From Vicia villosa (Eukaryota; Streptophyta; Magnoliopsida; Fabales; Fabaceae), in NCBI RefSeq assembly GCF_029867415.1, contig NC_081186.1:20463915-20527914 (forward strand): a stretch of 64,000 bases of DNA, read 5' to 3'. The position numbers and the translations under genes were made by a program. Shown piece after piece: positions 10,530 through 22,246 of the stretch (position 1 is its first letter; every line of letters begins with the position of its first letter). The notes beneath the pieces were generated by a model. That model did not search any database and was not told where the DNA came from. It saw only the letters and a list, made by a program, of their open reading frames with translations.

Positions 10530-12065
10530 CTAAACATCTTCATCAGACGAAGAACCAAATGCGTTGTGCAGCTTGAGCTTCATGATTTCTTTCCCATAGT
10601 AAGCTTTCAATTTGGCCTTTTCAGCCCTCAGTTTGTCGACAACATTCTTCCAATCATCAGGAGTCGGAGCGTTGCTTGTCGAGGCTTCAAGATTCTTCTT
10701 GCTTTCTTTGATGTATCTTCTGATTGCGGCATCTTTCTGACGGATCTTCTCATCTTTGCTCATGAGCCATCCATCTTGATAATAGAGAGTTTCTTCGTGA
10801 TCTTTCACTCTTTTCTTCAACTTTCTATTTTCCTCCTCAGTTTTACGAAACTTTTCTTCCCAAGCGTCTTTTTCTGACCTCATCTTGGCTAAAATCTCTT
10901 GGTATTCTTCCGTAGTGTCAATGGGAATGTTGTGTAGTTGAGACACCACAGGGAACATGGGTTTTTCATAATCATAAGGCATTTGAAACTCCTTTGCTCT
11001 TTTCTTCACCCAGCTGGTGTAGGCGTTCGTAGCAATGCAGTTTCTTTCCCCACCTTTTTCTTTTCTTCGGACGTCATACCAAGCTCTCACCATTCTTGTC
11101 TTCAACCTTTGAGGATCCTCCCCTTCTTGGTAAAAGTAGCATTCCACTGCGAGACCCATTGGTTTAACTGAATTTGCATACCCGAGTTGTCGTCGGGCTA
11201 GGACCGGATTATAGTTAATTCCTCCTTGTGTGCCAATGAGAGGTACGTTGGCGAACTCTCCACAACTATCAATGGTTTCTGTACCACAGCGAGCCAAGGT
11301 ATACCAATGAATATCATTATTAGTAAGTGACATAAGTCTTCGAGGCCAACGTAAGCCTTCTCGGTTTTCTGTGAAAGTAGGGGACTTAGGTAAGTGTGAA
11401 ACAATCCATTTGTACAAAAGAGGTGCACAACATACAATGATTCCACCGCCTTGGCGATTCCTATGATGAACAGAGAAATACATGTCACCAAGCAAAGTCG
11501 GAACAGGATTTCCATTCAGAAAGATCTTTATGGCGTTGATATCAACAAAATCGTTGACGTTGGGAAACAGAACCAACCCATAGATGAGCAAGGCTAGTAC
11601 AGCTTCAAAAGCTATCATGCTACCAGTGTCAATGAAATCAAAGGCTTTCTTTATTAGAAACTGCGAAGTCAAACCCGGAAAGTTTCCTTTGGTAGTCCAA
11701 TTACTTTCTATTTCAGATTTCTTCAAGTGGATACTTGCTGCAATGACTGGTGACTTAGGAATGGCTTCCAAACCATTGAAAGGTATTTTGTCAGACACAG
11801 GAATACCCAAAAGATCGGCATATTCTTCCAAGGTTGGTACCAACTGATAGTCTGGAAAGGTAAAACATCGGTAGACGGGATCATAAAACTGAACCAGAGT
11901 TTTGAGAAGTCCTTCATCAACATGAGTGTTCAAGATAGGCAAAAGCTTTCCATGGCTTTTCCTAAAATCAGAAGGATCTTGTACAGAAGATGCTAACTCT
12001 TTCAGCCTTTCCACATTAGGCATTTTGAAATCGTACTTTTTGGTATGCCTTTTTACCCCTTCCAT
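10530..12065 (-). CDS. Ogre-A ORF1, extra protein upstream of gag (mobile-domain-like)
   Basis: The frame is open for 511 codons from an ATG at 12065. The N-terminal half carries the conserved block FYDPVYRCFTF with PTLEEY (residues about 60-82) and continues through NPVPTLLGDMYF. This pattern is typical of the ORF1 protein of Ogre elements and related plant proteins, sometimes grouped with plant mobile-domain-like families. Residues about 385-490 are strongly charged and predicted by eye to form a coiled coil. Its biochemical role in the Ogre life cycle is not established. A truncated relative from Ogre-B lies at 18153-18781 and conserves the same block. Confidence 0.88.
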   Translation of the reverse strand: MEGVKRHTKKYDFKMPNVERLKELASSVQDPSDFRKSHGKLLPILNTHVDEGLLKTLVQFYDPVYRCFTFPDYQLVPTLEEYADLLGIPVSDKIPFNGLEAIPKSPVIAASIHLKKSEIESNWTTKGNFPGLTSQFLIKKAFDFIDTGSMIAFEAVLALLIYGLVLFPNVNDFVDINAIKIFLNGNPVPTLLGDMYFSVHHRNRQGGGIIVCCAPLLYKWIVSHLPKSPTFTENREGLRWPRRLMSLTNNDIHWYTLARCGTETIDSCGEFANVPLIGTQGGINYNPVLARRQLGYANSVKPMGLAVECYFYQEGEDPQRLKTRMVRAWYDVRRKEKGGERNCIATNAYTSWVKKRAKEFQMPYDYEKPMFPVVSQLHNIPIDTTEEYQEILAKMRSEKDAWEEKFRKTEEENRKLKKRVKDHEETLYYQDGWLMSKDEKIRQKDAAIRRYIKESKKNLEASTSNAPTPDDWKNVVDKLRAEKAKLKAYYGKEIMKLKLHNAFGSSSDEDV

Positions 12066-12871
12066 AACTTAATCCTATAATGTTTGCAAGGAAAATTTCT
12101 AAAATTTTTTTTGGAAAAATCATGTTTTTTTTTTTTATGGAAAAAGATGGGTTTTTTAATGAATGCATGAATGCATGGATGCATGGATGCCACATATTCA
12201 AACACGGTAAAGCAAACATGGTGTGACAAACATGGTAACGCAAACATGGTAATGGTAACACAAACATGGTACACACAAGTTCAACAGTCCAGCGTCACGA
12301 GCATGAGGTCAGAGAACCAAACATGGGATAGTACTAGGGTTTATCACCTGCAAAACATGTTCTACTGATACGTCAGAGTCTACATTTTTCTTTCGGATAT
12401 TACCGGCTTGCACAACTGAACTTGTGAGCTAGAAATATTCTCAAGAAAAACTCGTCTGAGTGTGGTTCTCCGCATGACAACTATCCAAGTCTTCACCTGG
12501 ATCGTTTCTGCACCACGTCCTAATAAGGCCAGGATGGGTTGGGGTTCTACAGCCAACTCAGCTTCTACAGTTCAATGAAAGCAATAATGTCTTCGCAACT
12601 GAACTTGCTAAACATATACTACAAACAAGGAACCTCCACTGAGCGGAAGGATTCTCATGCTGACTTTTTAAGGACTAACTCCTTGTATGCCATACATGAC
12701 TATACCCTCCACCTAATTCTTATGTGTACTTAATCCGGGTTAGGATTTGTCCATAATGTATCACTTGTAACAGAACCACACCAATAACAGAACCAAGGAA
12801 CCACACATGTAACAAGAATAAAAACATAACAAATAGAAATAACCCTTTCTTTGGAAACAATAAAAAGATGG
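12066..12871 (-). other. Ogre-A 5' leader
   Basis: An untranslated stretch between the PBS and ORF1. It contains short imperfect repeats of 'aaacatgg' and 'aatgcatgga' (about 12165-12270) and an A/T homopolymer patch near 12100-12140. No ORF with family similarity was recognised. Confidence 0.6.
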
Positions 12872-12889
12872 TCCCCAGTGAAGTCGCCA
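12872..12889 (-). other. Primer-binding site of Ogre-A
   Basis: The minus strand reads TGGCGACTTCACTGGGGA. It starts six bases inside the LTR end and begins with TGG, as needed to pair with a tRNA 3' CCA. Ogre elements use a PBS of this general form. I did not determine which tRNA matches. Confidence 0.8.
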
Positions 12890-13499
12890 TTTTTCTGTCG
12901 CGGGCGAAAAATCGTTTTGTTCCTCTTTTTTGTGGATGAGACACCTGATGCCTTCTTTGGGCTCGAGTGCTCAAAAAAATGATTTTTCTTTTGTACCGAC
13001 CAAACTTTTTATTGTTTCCAAAGTTGGAAAAGGAAAAAAGCTGCAATAACCTAAAAAGTGGGGGAGAGATTCCGGGTAAGAGGGTTGGTTATACGAAGGG
13101 AAGGTATTAGCACCCAATGTATCTATAGTACTCTATAGGTTTCTTTGTTTTGTTTATTCCATTCTTGTTGTGGTGGAGGTTCTTGTGAAATAGGTGGGAC
13201 CTAAGGTGTTTGTTTGATTATGCTCGCAAAGATCATCGCGATCCTCTGCATACATATCCCTTAGAGGGAATCAGAGCATCTGTAGCTCGGGGTCTACGGG
13301 TGTTAAGGTTTGAGTGGTTTTTTTTGTTTTGTTTTGCTCGCCAAGGATCGACCTTGTGCCTACGTATTCTCAAAGGGATGTTGAGAAAATCAGAGCAATC
13401 GTAGTTCCCACTTATGCTAGTGGAAGCAAAGGAAAATAGACAAATGTCGTCTAAATGCTAGATGTATCTAATCTATATCATCACATACATCTGTTTGAT

Positions 13500-13715
13500 T
13501 TTTGTTTGTTTAACCAGCCTTGTGGCAAAAACTTTCAATGAAGTCAGCCTTGTGACAAAAAGTTTTGATTAATCAGCCAGCCTCGTGGCAAAAGTTTCAA
13601 TGAAGTCAGCCTTGTGACAAAAACTTTGATTAATCATCCAGTACGGTGGTAAAACAGTTTGATTGATTAGCCAGCCTTGTGGCAAAAAAGTTTGATTGAT
13701 TGATTGATTGTTTGT
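13500..13715 (-). repeat. Tandem repeats in Ogre-A LTR: 'cagccttgtggcaaaa' units
   Basis: Three to four imperfect units alternate 'cagcc(t/a)(t/c)gtggcaaaa' with 'gtcagccttgtgacaaaa' and end in a short 'attg' run. Located in U5, close to the PBS end. Confidence 0.75.
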
Positions 13716-13794
13716 GATGATATAGAAGAGATACTCCTAGCATAGAGATGAAAAATGTCTAATCTCCTAGAGTATTTGTTTTGGATATTGGGGA

Positions 13795-13980
13795 TGCTTA
13801 TAAGAAGCCCGTGGGTCCTTGTACGAAGCCCAAGAGGAGGCTATCCGAGGGTCCTTGCATTGTAAGCCCAAGAGGAGGCTATGGGAGGGACAATCCAGGG
13901 TCCTTGCATTGTAAGCCCAAGAGGAGGCTATGGGAGGGACACTCGTTTGTACAAAGCCCAAGGGGAGGCATGGTATAGTT
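13795..13980 (-). repeat. Tandem repeats in Ogre-A LTR: 'aagcccaagaggaggctat' units
   Basis: Four units of about 55-60 bp, each with 'gcccaa(g)aggaggc'. A fifth degenerate copy lies at about 14055-14080. Confidence 0.75.
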
Positions 13981-14269
13981 GGTTTGAGCTCTTAGAGCGA
14001 TTTCACCGGGAAACCATACTCTACGTCCTAACCTAAACTAGTGGAGATTCTTTGCACGAAGCCCAATAGGAGGCTATGGGGAACCTAGTGTTGTACTAAG
14101 TTGAACAAGTATATATAACACAATCACAAATATGAACAAGTACGAACAAACATGAACAAGTACATGAACAAATATGAACAGTTATATGAACAGTTATATA
14201 CGACAAAGTGTGTGTATATAATGGAGTTTATGAAGGAAATATACCTGTAAGCATGATCCATTTGTATAC

Positions 14270-14870
14270 ACAGGGCTCGGGACTCACACTTGGGGAGAGG
14301 TCCACTTGAGTTTATTCAAAGCTATGTAAACAGGTATTTACAAAAAGGGCTTGGGACTTATACCTACATGGAGGCCCATGGTATATTTTTGGGAAGATTT
14401 AAAGAAACCTTCATTTTTGGTTTGTTATTCAAAGTTAAAAAAAATCAAACTGATCGAGATATGTACAAAAGGCGTACAATGAAATACCTAATTTCATGTA
14501 CTTGAGTGGGTATGTACAAAAGGGCTTGGGACTTATACCTACGTGGAGGCCCGTGGTATATTTTATGAAACATGGTTGATTATTTTTAACAGACGCGAGG
14601 TTTGAAAAACTGTTTGAAAGTTATTGTTTTGAAAAAGTTTTCTGTACAAAGAAAAACTGTATAAAAGAAAAAAAAGGAGTGGGTCTTATACTCTCTAATA
14701 TTCGAGAGGCCCCTGTTTTATTTTCATAAAACAGGGTGGATGGTTTGAAAAAGATGTGTGATTTGTTGTTTAAAAAAAACTGTTTTGAAGTTTTGGAAAA
14801 AGTTTTCTGTACAAAGAAAGACGAAAGGGACTTATACTCTCTAATATTCGAGAGGCCCCACATGTTTGGA
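14270..14870 (-). repeat. Dispersed duplicate blocks in Ogre-A LTR
   Basis: 'gggcttgggacttatacctac.tggaggcccatggtatattttt' occurs at about 14345 and again at about 14520. A second pair, 'gggtcttatactctctaatattcgagaggcccc', lies at about 14678 and 14828. The spacing suggests old local duplications inside U5/R. Confidence 0.65.
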
Positions 14871-15335
14871 AAATTAATTGATCAATCAAAAAGATTTAAT
14901 CAATGGTTTCTTTTGAAAATCAAAAAGAAATGGTTCATCGTTTTGAAAGAGAATTGCGATCGCTCGTCTTAAAATGATTTGATTTTGACAAAAGTCAACT
15001 TAATTAAGTTAAAACAAGTTTTAATACTTAATTAAGACCTAAGTGATTAGGGTTTAATCATAAAAAATATTTACAAGTGATTAAGTTTGAAAATTAGATA
15101 AAAACAATATTTAAAGTATTAAAAAATACTTAAAAATGTATCATTTTAAACCCATTTAAAAATGTATCAAATAAATATTTTTTGATGATTTTTTTTGGTA
15201 TTCATAAAATACATATATAAAATAAGAAGTGTGTAAAAAATGAATAAAAAATGAGTTAATTTGATTGGTTAAATAATTGAGTGAAGTTTGTAAAAAAAAT
15301 GAAGAAAAATAGTGTTCAAAAAAATGGTTTGGTCC

Positions 15336-15404
15336 TGCCTGGGTTTGAACTCACGCCCTCTCTCTCACCAACCAAAACACTTGCCAACTGAGCCACGCTT
15401 GTGG
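15336..15404 (-). other. tRNA-like segment in Ogre-A LTR (A-box plus B-box)
   Basis: The minus strand has TGGCTCAGTTGG (15395-15384), close to the Pol III A-box. GAGTTCAAACC (15352-15342), close to the B-box, starts 43 bases later, which is tRNA-like spacing. The T-stem does not pair well, so this is not a functional tRNA gene. It looks like a tRNA-derived remnant carried by the LTR. Confidence 0.5.
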
Positions 15405-16349
15405 CTTGTAATACATACGCTTCCATTTAATTATATTTTGAAATTGATATTTGAAACTTCTGAACCAAAAAACGCGCCAAGAACACAATCCCAACTGAAA
15501 TTTGAAAATCTCTAAAACTGTGTTGTTTTGATCAAGTGATGGGTCTATCTCACTCGGTTTTTCACGAGGAACATGATGGTACCCTCACAATTCATTTATT
15601 TTTACTCTAAGGTGATCAATTTTGGGATGAACCTGAAGAACCCTAATTCTGAATTTGAACATGAAATCGTGTATGATTGATGAATTATGAAATTGATTGA
15701 GGGCTAATGATCAGTGATAGTGCAGAAACAAGATGGCAAAGCAATATTTCATTTATGATGCATGATTCATAGAGTTTGAAGTTCAAGTGTTCTTACCTCA
15801 AAAACGACAAAACTGGAGATTTGATTCTTCAATATAGGTGTTACAGATGCTTTGTATCGATCTGGATAGCTTCAATGATGATTATGGAAGGTGTCTGGAT
15901 GCTTGGAACCATATGAATTCATCTGTGCTAAGCTGTGGTACCCGAACTGCATAACCTTGGAGTGTGAATCGAATCTGAAGATTATGAGGTTACAGATCAT
16001 ATGTGAGTGTTTGGATAGTTCATATGTGATATATGTGAGGTGTTAGAAGTGTTATTTTGGACAGAAATGATCTTGAATGGATTTTGGCATGATAAGGCTT
16101 AGATTATGCATATTTGAGAAGTGAGGTAGTGATTTTGAGTTTGAGATGTTTTTAGAGTGTGTGAGTGGATCAAACACATCCCATATGATGTTTGTGGTTT
16201 ATGGGAAGCATCACTTTGGTCAGAAATTCAAAGGTTTAGAGGTTGAGCATTTTACCTCTTTGAAACTTAAGAAACTTGCATTCTAAGAAAGAAAGAGAAA
16301 GCCTATAATTTGTGTGACTTTGGTGTGATTTTGAATGGAGTTTGGACCT

Positions 16350-16358
16350 CTATTTATA
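16350..16358 (-). promoter_or_regulatory. TATA box of Ogre-A LTR
   Basis: TATAAATAG on the minus strand, about 1.58 kb from the LTR start. Transcription would begin near 16325 and run toward ORF1. Confidence 0.65.
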
Positions 16359-17933
16359 GGCCAAAGAGTCTGCACTCAGAGCTTTGCAACTTGCTTCAAA
16401 GTTTGATGATTTGGCTTAAGGGATAGAAAGGAATCTTTCACATTTAATGCAATGGTTAAAAGTAACTAAACCATGGTTATTTTGGCCAAGCTTCTTATCT
16501 CTTTCCTATCTGATCTTAAACCAGAAAATATCATTCAATCATTGCTTTGGTGTGTCATTACTTGCATTATTTGGCAAATTGGTTCATAACTTTGCAAAAA
16601 TGGCTTGAAATTTCAAGTGAAAATGGTCACTAATGTCAAAATTCAAAACCATAGCTACACTCCATATTTTTTCATGCTCTTGGACATTTTGGAAAGCTCA
16701 TATTACATACTTCAAAACCCTAGTTGAAAGTTTCTTCAAGATCTTTAAGGAAGTGGGTGAAAAAGATCCATGAACTTTGAAGAAAATGAGTTTTTAAGTG
16801 AAGTTTTCAAAAAGTACCAACTTTGAAGCTCCATTTCTCTTAAATGGTTGATCTTATGGAAAAAATTTATATGTGTCAAAGTTGTTTATTGGATCAAAAT
16901 CTACAACTTTCATGTTGGAAGTTTTTTTCAGTTTGTAGGTGAAATTTTGAGAAATTCCCTCCCAAAGTTTGGAAAAAACCATGAAAAACACTTAGAAAAA
17001 TTTTCTAAGTATGAAAGTCAAACTTTGACTTTTTGATTCTTGATTGATTTTCTTGATTTTTCTTGATCAAATGACTTCATATATCATATATTGATGATCC
17101 AAAACTTCAAAAGTCATGGTTGACCAAAATTCCCCAAAAGTCAATGGTGATCTTGTACAGCTGACTTTTTCAGACGAATCGCGTTTCTGGAGATTTCAAA
17201 TGAAGCAGGCTATCCTCATCAAATGAATGGTATGAATGGATCACATTGAAGCATTAGAGGATATTGAGCCATGGTTTAAGTTGTGGCACCATGTTCTGAT
17301 TAAAAAAGGCAGTTGTTCAGTGAATTAGGTCAAAAACCCTAATTGTCGACCTGATAAAATTGATGACTGTGGATCTTGAATTGAGATGTAATTTCCATTG
17401 GATGTTGTCATAGGGATTATTTGAAGATGATTGAAACCTTTGATTGACTTCCTGGGGATTTTTAGGGTTTCCCAAATGTGATCCCTGATTTCAGTCCCTG
17501 ATAGTTCAAAACCCTGATCTGAGGATTTGTCTGATCAATCTTTGTGTAGGAGATATTATGAGCCAATGGATTAGGTCAAAATGATGCGCTTGAGGTCTTG
17601 ATATCATGTCCCAAGCCATTAGGTCAAATTCTGAGCAAAAGTCAGGAGTGTGCTGTCTTCAGTCAAAACCCTAATTCAGTCGATTCAAAGCTGTTGAGCT
17701 TGTTGAAATGAATCTCTGAGGACCAAATGTTGATTATTGATGAAGATGATTCATTTGAGATGAAGGGAGAACAAAACCCTAATTGAGTGTTATTTGCACT
17801 GATGAGTGATTTCCTGATTAAATCCTGCTGAGTCACAAGTAGCAAACACAAGCTATGCAATTTGTTAGAGATGCAAATGATGCATATGCAATGATATGAG
17901 GTGGTATCTTAGGTCAAAAATTGGGGTATGACA

Positions 17934-18032
17934 GATGCCCCTATTTAAGTTTCTTCAACCTGAGACATGAAGATTGAAAATCTTCGTTTTGATAAGGTGG
18001 AAGAGACTTAAATATCAGAAGACGCAAATTTT
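17934..18032 (-). mobile_element. 3' end of a second, truncated Ogre-A (PPT side)
   Basis: These 99 bases match 180-278 without a visible difference, including the PPT next to the LTR edge. Homology to Ogre-A stops abruptly after 18032, where an inverted protease fragment begins. Confidence 0.88.
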
Positions 18033-18152
18033 CAGACTCTTTGTCCAATGTGTTGGTAGACACCGGATCTTCCTTGAATGTGATGCCAAAGACGACTCTT
18101 GCTCGCTTGTCTTATCAAGGAATGCCTATGAAGTTCAGTGGTGTAGTTGTCA
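18033..18152 (+). pseudogene. Inverted 120-bp Ogre protease fragment
   Basis: Its coding sense is the plus strand, opposite to the neighbouring elements. It corresponds to 7585-7466 of Ogre-A reversed, with about one difference in 120 bases. It includes the protease active-site DTGSS codons. It is sandwiched between Ogre-A 3' sequence and an Ogre-B ORF1 fragment and looks like filler DNA copied during break repair. Read on the minus strand, it adds an accidental 39-codon tail to the ORF1 fragment. Confidence 0.88.
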
Positions 18153-18781
18153 GAGTGAATGGAATAGTACGTATCGGCTAGCAGAGTAGGGACCGGATTC
18201 TTATCCACAAAAAGACATATAGCGGCCAAATCAACGAACTTGTGAATGTTAGGGAACATCACGATCCCATAAATCAGAACGGCCAGATGGGCGTTGAAAG
18301 CTTCCCACATCTTTTTGTTAGCCAACTCTTGGGCCTTTTCAATCAAGAAACTCATATAGAAACCATGAGTGTTACCATTCTTCTTCCAATTTTCATGAAC
18401 GTCTCCTATGCTCAAATAAAGAGCGTTGGCAATGTGATCCAAATCAGGCTCCTCTGGGACACAAACAAAAGGAACCTTGCGTTGAACCTTGATATTGAGA
18501 AAGTGAGAGTACTCCTCGAGAGTGGGAGCCAACTGATAGCCTGAGAAGGTGAAACAACGCAAGTCGGGATCATAGAACTGGAGAAGAGTAGATAAAGCCC
18601 ATTCGTCGACATGTGAGTACAAAAGAGCCAAGATGTTGCCATAATTCTCAGTGAACACTGTTTTATTATGACCAGTAATCAATCCACCAAACTGTCCCAA
18701 CTGAATCATGCCTTCACGATGGAAACTGTAAGTGTGAGTACGCCTTGTAGCTTCTCTTGTAGCGGTCACGTTGTTAGCCAT
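18153..18781 (-). pseudogene. Truncated ORF1 of an Ogre-B element
   Basis: From an ATG at 18781 the frame gives about 210 codons related to Ogre-A ORF1. They share the FYDP..RCFTF block with PTLEEY and NPVPTLL.D.Y. The protein is clearly divergent from Ogre-A ORF1, so it comes from another family. It ends at the junction with the inverted protease piece, losing the rest of the domain and the whole coiled-coil half. The frame stays open to 18032 only by chance. Confidence 0.85.
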
Positions 18782-19610
18782 CCTGAATGAAAAGTAATAA
18801 CCTCAGATACCCTGAAAAATGGCATGCATATGAGAGATAATACTATTTTTTTTTGTTGCTCTTTTTTTTTATTACATCTTTTCTACTCCTTTTTTTTTTT
18901 GGAAATTAAATATGCCATGATGAAAATGATGCAATGGGGTTTCTCCCAACATAGGAGATTTGCGGCGTTGTCTCTGAGCAGAATCGGGCGTCACAAGATC
19001 AAAGGTCCGGCATCTTTTTTGGAAACACCAGAATATCAAGAACCATGAGAACAGACCAAATAAAGGTTCGACCTAAACTATGAAGGAGCAATGGTATGTA
19101 GGAGCCAAGGTTTCCTGTCCCACCCCAATCTCACAGGTATGAAGTCTAGACACGGACAAGTGGTTCCTAATGGTCACCAGGGTTAACGATTCCCATGGGG
19201 TACAATGTGTTTGAGGCACAAACGTGCCAGACACAATGTTCCATGAAAGAACCTCGCCTGGTTGTGGTACCCCATGTCAAGCTCGATCGTATCAAACGCT
19301 ACGGGAGTTGACATGGGCATCCACACTAATCCTAAGTATCACTGGCCTGGGTAGTCGGCCTTTTACCTCACAAAAAACCCCCACCTGCAAAACAAATCAG
19401 GAAAAATATGTGGCCCCCACGGGGACCCATAATATAGTCCAGATGCATGCGGAAAGTAAACATGATATGCAAGCAAGAAATAAATATGATATGCAAGCAT
19501 ATATACAAATGAAGCAAACACATAAGTAAATAAAGAAACACCCAATAAACGAAGCAAACGAAGGCTAGGATCGACTCGCTAAGAATGGACCAGCACAGGT
19601 CTATCAACAT
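18782..19610 (-). other. Ogre-B 5' leader
   Basis: About 830 bases between the PBS and the ORF1 ATG. A T-rich run lies at about 18850-18900. No coding region was recognised. Confidence 0.55.
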
Positions 19611-19627
19611 CCCCAGCAGAGTCGCCA
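19611..19627 (-). other. Primer-binding site of Ogre-B
   Basis: The minus strand reads TGGCGACTCTGCTGGGG, two bases inside the LTR end (GCGACA at 19630). It is closely similar to the Ogre-A PBS. Confidence 0.8.
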
Positions 19628-20279
19628 GCTGTCGCACGCTCGCGAAAAATGAACAGAGTCGCCACCAATATATTTATCCCATAAGGGAAAGGAATATCAG
19701 AGAACCTGGAAAAGGAAGGAACAGGGTCTTACGACCAGAGAATCAAGGTACGGGAGTCGGTTACGCAAGGGGAAGGTGTTAGCACCCCTCACGCCCATCG
19801 TACTCGATGGTATCCACCTATGTTAGTTTCTATCTAAAGGGTGTGTACTATGTCTATGTCTATATGCGAATGAATGCAGAATGTAGGGAAAATAAAGAAT
19901 TGTACTCGCACGGGCCCTACCCCGCTGCCTACGTATCCTTTTCAGGAATCAGAGTTACTGTAGCTCAGCTCACAATTTTTTGTTTGTTTTTGTGTTTTTT
20001 AGTTGGGCGGAATTAACGTTCGCGCTCTTGCATAAGGGACGACCTACGATGCGATCGAGCGGAACTAACAGTGCCCTTAGATGCCAACGAGGCAAAAGAA
20101 AAAGAAATGATTGGTTTGTATCTTTTAGGGTAATTCCATGATGACAAAGACCCACTACAAGGCTTCGCATCACTTCCTTACTTTGTTTTAAGTCTAACCA
20201 TTCATTAGTGTTTTAAGTCTTTTTGGTTGGTGTTTTTTAAGGGAATTTATTTGTGACTTAGATCATACCAAAAAAGGGT

Positions 20280-20590
20280 TTTTGTTTTGTGAGTATTTAG
20301 AGAATGCACATCAAGGCCTACACCTTAATCGTTTCTCTAAATAGCGACTAAGAAATACATCGAGGTCTCACACCTCAATCATTTCTTTTCCGTTAAGTAA
20401 AAGAAAAACAAAAAGAAGTTTTTTGTTGTGAATATTTAGAGAATGCACATCGAGGCCTACGCCACAATCGTTTCTCTAAATAGCGGTAAAGAAATACACC
20501 GAGGCCTCACACCTCAATCATTTCTTTTTCGCTAAGTTGAAAAGAACATACATCGAGGCCTACACCCCAATCATTTCTTTCCTACTATGA
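20280..20590 (-). repeat. Tandem repeats in Ogre-B LTR U5
   Basis: Alternating units 'agagaatgcacatc.aggcctacacc...atcgtttctctaaatagcg' and 'aagaaata.a.cgaggcctcacacctcaatcatttctttt' are repeated about 2.5 times. Confidence 0.75.
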
Positions 20591-22021
20591 AAGATAGCAA
20601 CGGTATGATCCTTGTCGGTATTTATTAAGTATTTTAAAAGCTGAAAAGAAAAAGAATGAAAGAAGGGAACTATTTCTAAGTTCTAATCTAAGTTGTCTAT
20701 ACAAGGGATCAAAAATAATAAAAGAACTATACACTATACATGGAACAGGCAAAGGAAAATCAATATGCGACAAATAAATTTGAGAACTATAGCAAACAAA
20801 TTGGCATTCATAAACACACATATATCACTTAGTTCTAAAAAAATCGAGACTAAAAGTAATTCCTAAGTCTACTAAAGAATTATTTGCAAAAAGTGTTAAT
20901 CAAAGGAAATTCAAACATATTGAAGAAAAAGATTTATTAAAAGGATTAAAACAATTAAGAACAATTAACAAAAATCAAGGCAATTATTTAATCAACCTAA
21001 AATATCTAAACAATTTTTATGTATTTTTTATTTGATTTAAAATTGGAATTATGAACTATAATAAAAGCAAAACAAAAATCAAAGTAAAATTTAAATCTAA
21101 CAGGTGGAGGTATAATAGAAATTGAAAAATGAACTAAAACTATGTTAAGAGTGCGTCTAGGCCTAATTACAGGGGGTGGAAAGAGCAAGGCGCTCAGGCC
21201 CATGTTCACAAGGTTGTAGGTGTGCCAGCAGGGGAGGGGTACGATTCAGAAAGGTTCCAGGCCCATGTAATTCGTGGCCCATACTATCTATTCCACCTAC
21301 TTCTACTTTTATTCACTTGATTCAGCATTTATTCATTTCAGCGCAATGGTTCTGTTATTTATTATATGGCTTTTTATAACGTGACTTACATGCAATGTTA
21401 ATATCAATTGGTCACAAGGATTTTAAAAGAATAAGACAAAAGAACATTCACAAGCCAATCAGAAAGCCACACATGCAGATCCAATCATATGGAAAACGAC
21501 AAAACGCAATAAGCTGGGAAACTAAACCAATGATGAAGTTCCACGCGCGCAATCTGGGAAAGAAAAGGACAGAAGACTCAGACGCCGGAGATACCACTCC
21601 GGTCGTCTTCTCTGGCGGAATCACCGCCACGAACCGCCGTCACATGCCTAAAACCTAACCAAACCACCACCGCCCCCCTCGGATTTTAGCGTAGAACGTG
21701 GATCTGGCCTCCAATTTCACTAATAACCTTTCTATCATATGAACCGAAACAAAATGTAAAACCCTAACTTGAGCGTTCTTCACTAAAATGAAACCTAAGC
21801 ATGTCAAAACGTTCACAGGAACACACAACTCTTAATTATACGATCTAATCATCCAAATCACCAGCACTCAGTAAGAAAAATGAATCAAGATGCAAAATCA
21901 TTATGAGCCTCATACAGATGCGTACAAGCTGTTAACAACTAGAGCTACATGTGAGAGAATAGTAGCAGCTTACTTGGAGCGTTCTTGAGTCAAAGCAATA
22001 GAAAGATCTACGAAGCTCGCC

Positions 22022-22225
22022 TCCACTCTTGATTCTTGGACGATAATGATGATGATTATGCTTGCAGTGGTGAAGATTGATAGAGGTGCTTGATGATGAT
22101 GATGATGGAAGTGATGGTTGTTTCCACGGTGGTTACAAGGTGAAGGTGATGACGTTGTGAGAGAAGTTAGGCCACGGTGATGATGATGGTGGTGGAGAGT
22201 GGTGGTTATGGTGGTGGTGATTGAA
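22022..22225 (-). repeat. Low-complexity GAT/GGT tract in Ogre-B LTR
   Basis: Runs of gatgatgatgatgg and ggtggtggtg. They produce a His-rich accidental frame on the minus strand. This is simple sequence, not a gene. Confidence 0.7.
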
Positions 22226-22246
22226 GGAGGGAGAACAATGGAGGTT

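Larger units (their letters stand above)
1..17933 (-). mobile_element. Ogre-A: Ty3/gypsy (Tat lineage, Ogre) LTR retrotransposon, cut by the window edge
   Basis: In minus-strand order this is 5' LTR (17933 to 12896), PBS, ORF1, gag-protease, intron, RT-RNaseH-RNaseH-integrase, 3' noncoding region, PPT and the start of the 3' LTR at 179. The interior is about 12.7 kb. The upstream ORF1, the intron between protease and RT, the second RNase H and the long LTR are the recognised hallmarks of Ogre. All three large ORFs are open, so the copy could be recent and possibly autonomous. The outer 3' end and its target-site duplication lie outside the window. Bases 1-278 and 17755-18032 look identical, which covers the 3' LTR start and the PPT flank. 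Confidence 0.93.
12896..17933 (-). repeat. Ogre-A LTR, 5,038 bp, shared by two element copies
   Basis: On the minus strand it runs from TGTCATACC (17933) to GCGACA (12896), with the PBS just inside. A strong TATA box on the minus strand (16350-16358) puts U3 at about 17933-16330. Past the outer edge, 17934-18032 repeats 180-278 exactly, including the PPT. The same LTR is therefore also the 3' LTR of a second, truncated Ogre-A to the right. Internal tandem repeats and a tRNA-like segment are listed separately. Confidence 0.9.

Noticed and set aside
15336..15404. Functional tRNA gene
   Set aside because: A- and B-boxes are recognisable but the acceptor, D and T stems do not pair. Reported only as tRNA-like.
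18032..18781. Intact 249-codon ORF1 protein
   Set aside because: The last 39 codons are antisense protease filler. The protein is a truncated chimera, listed as a pseudogene.
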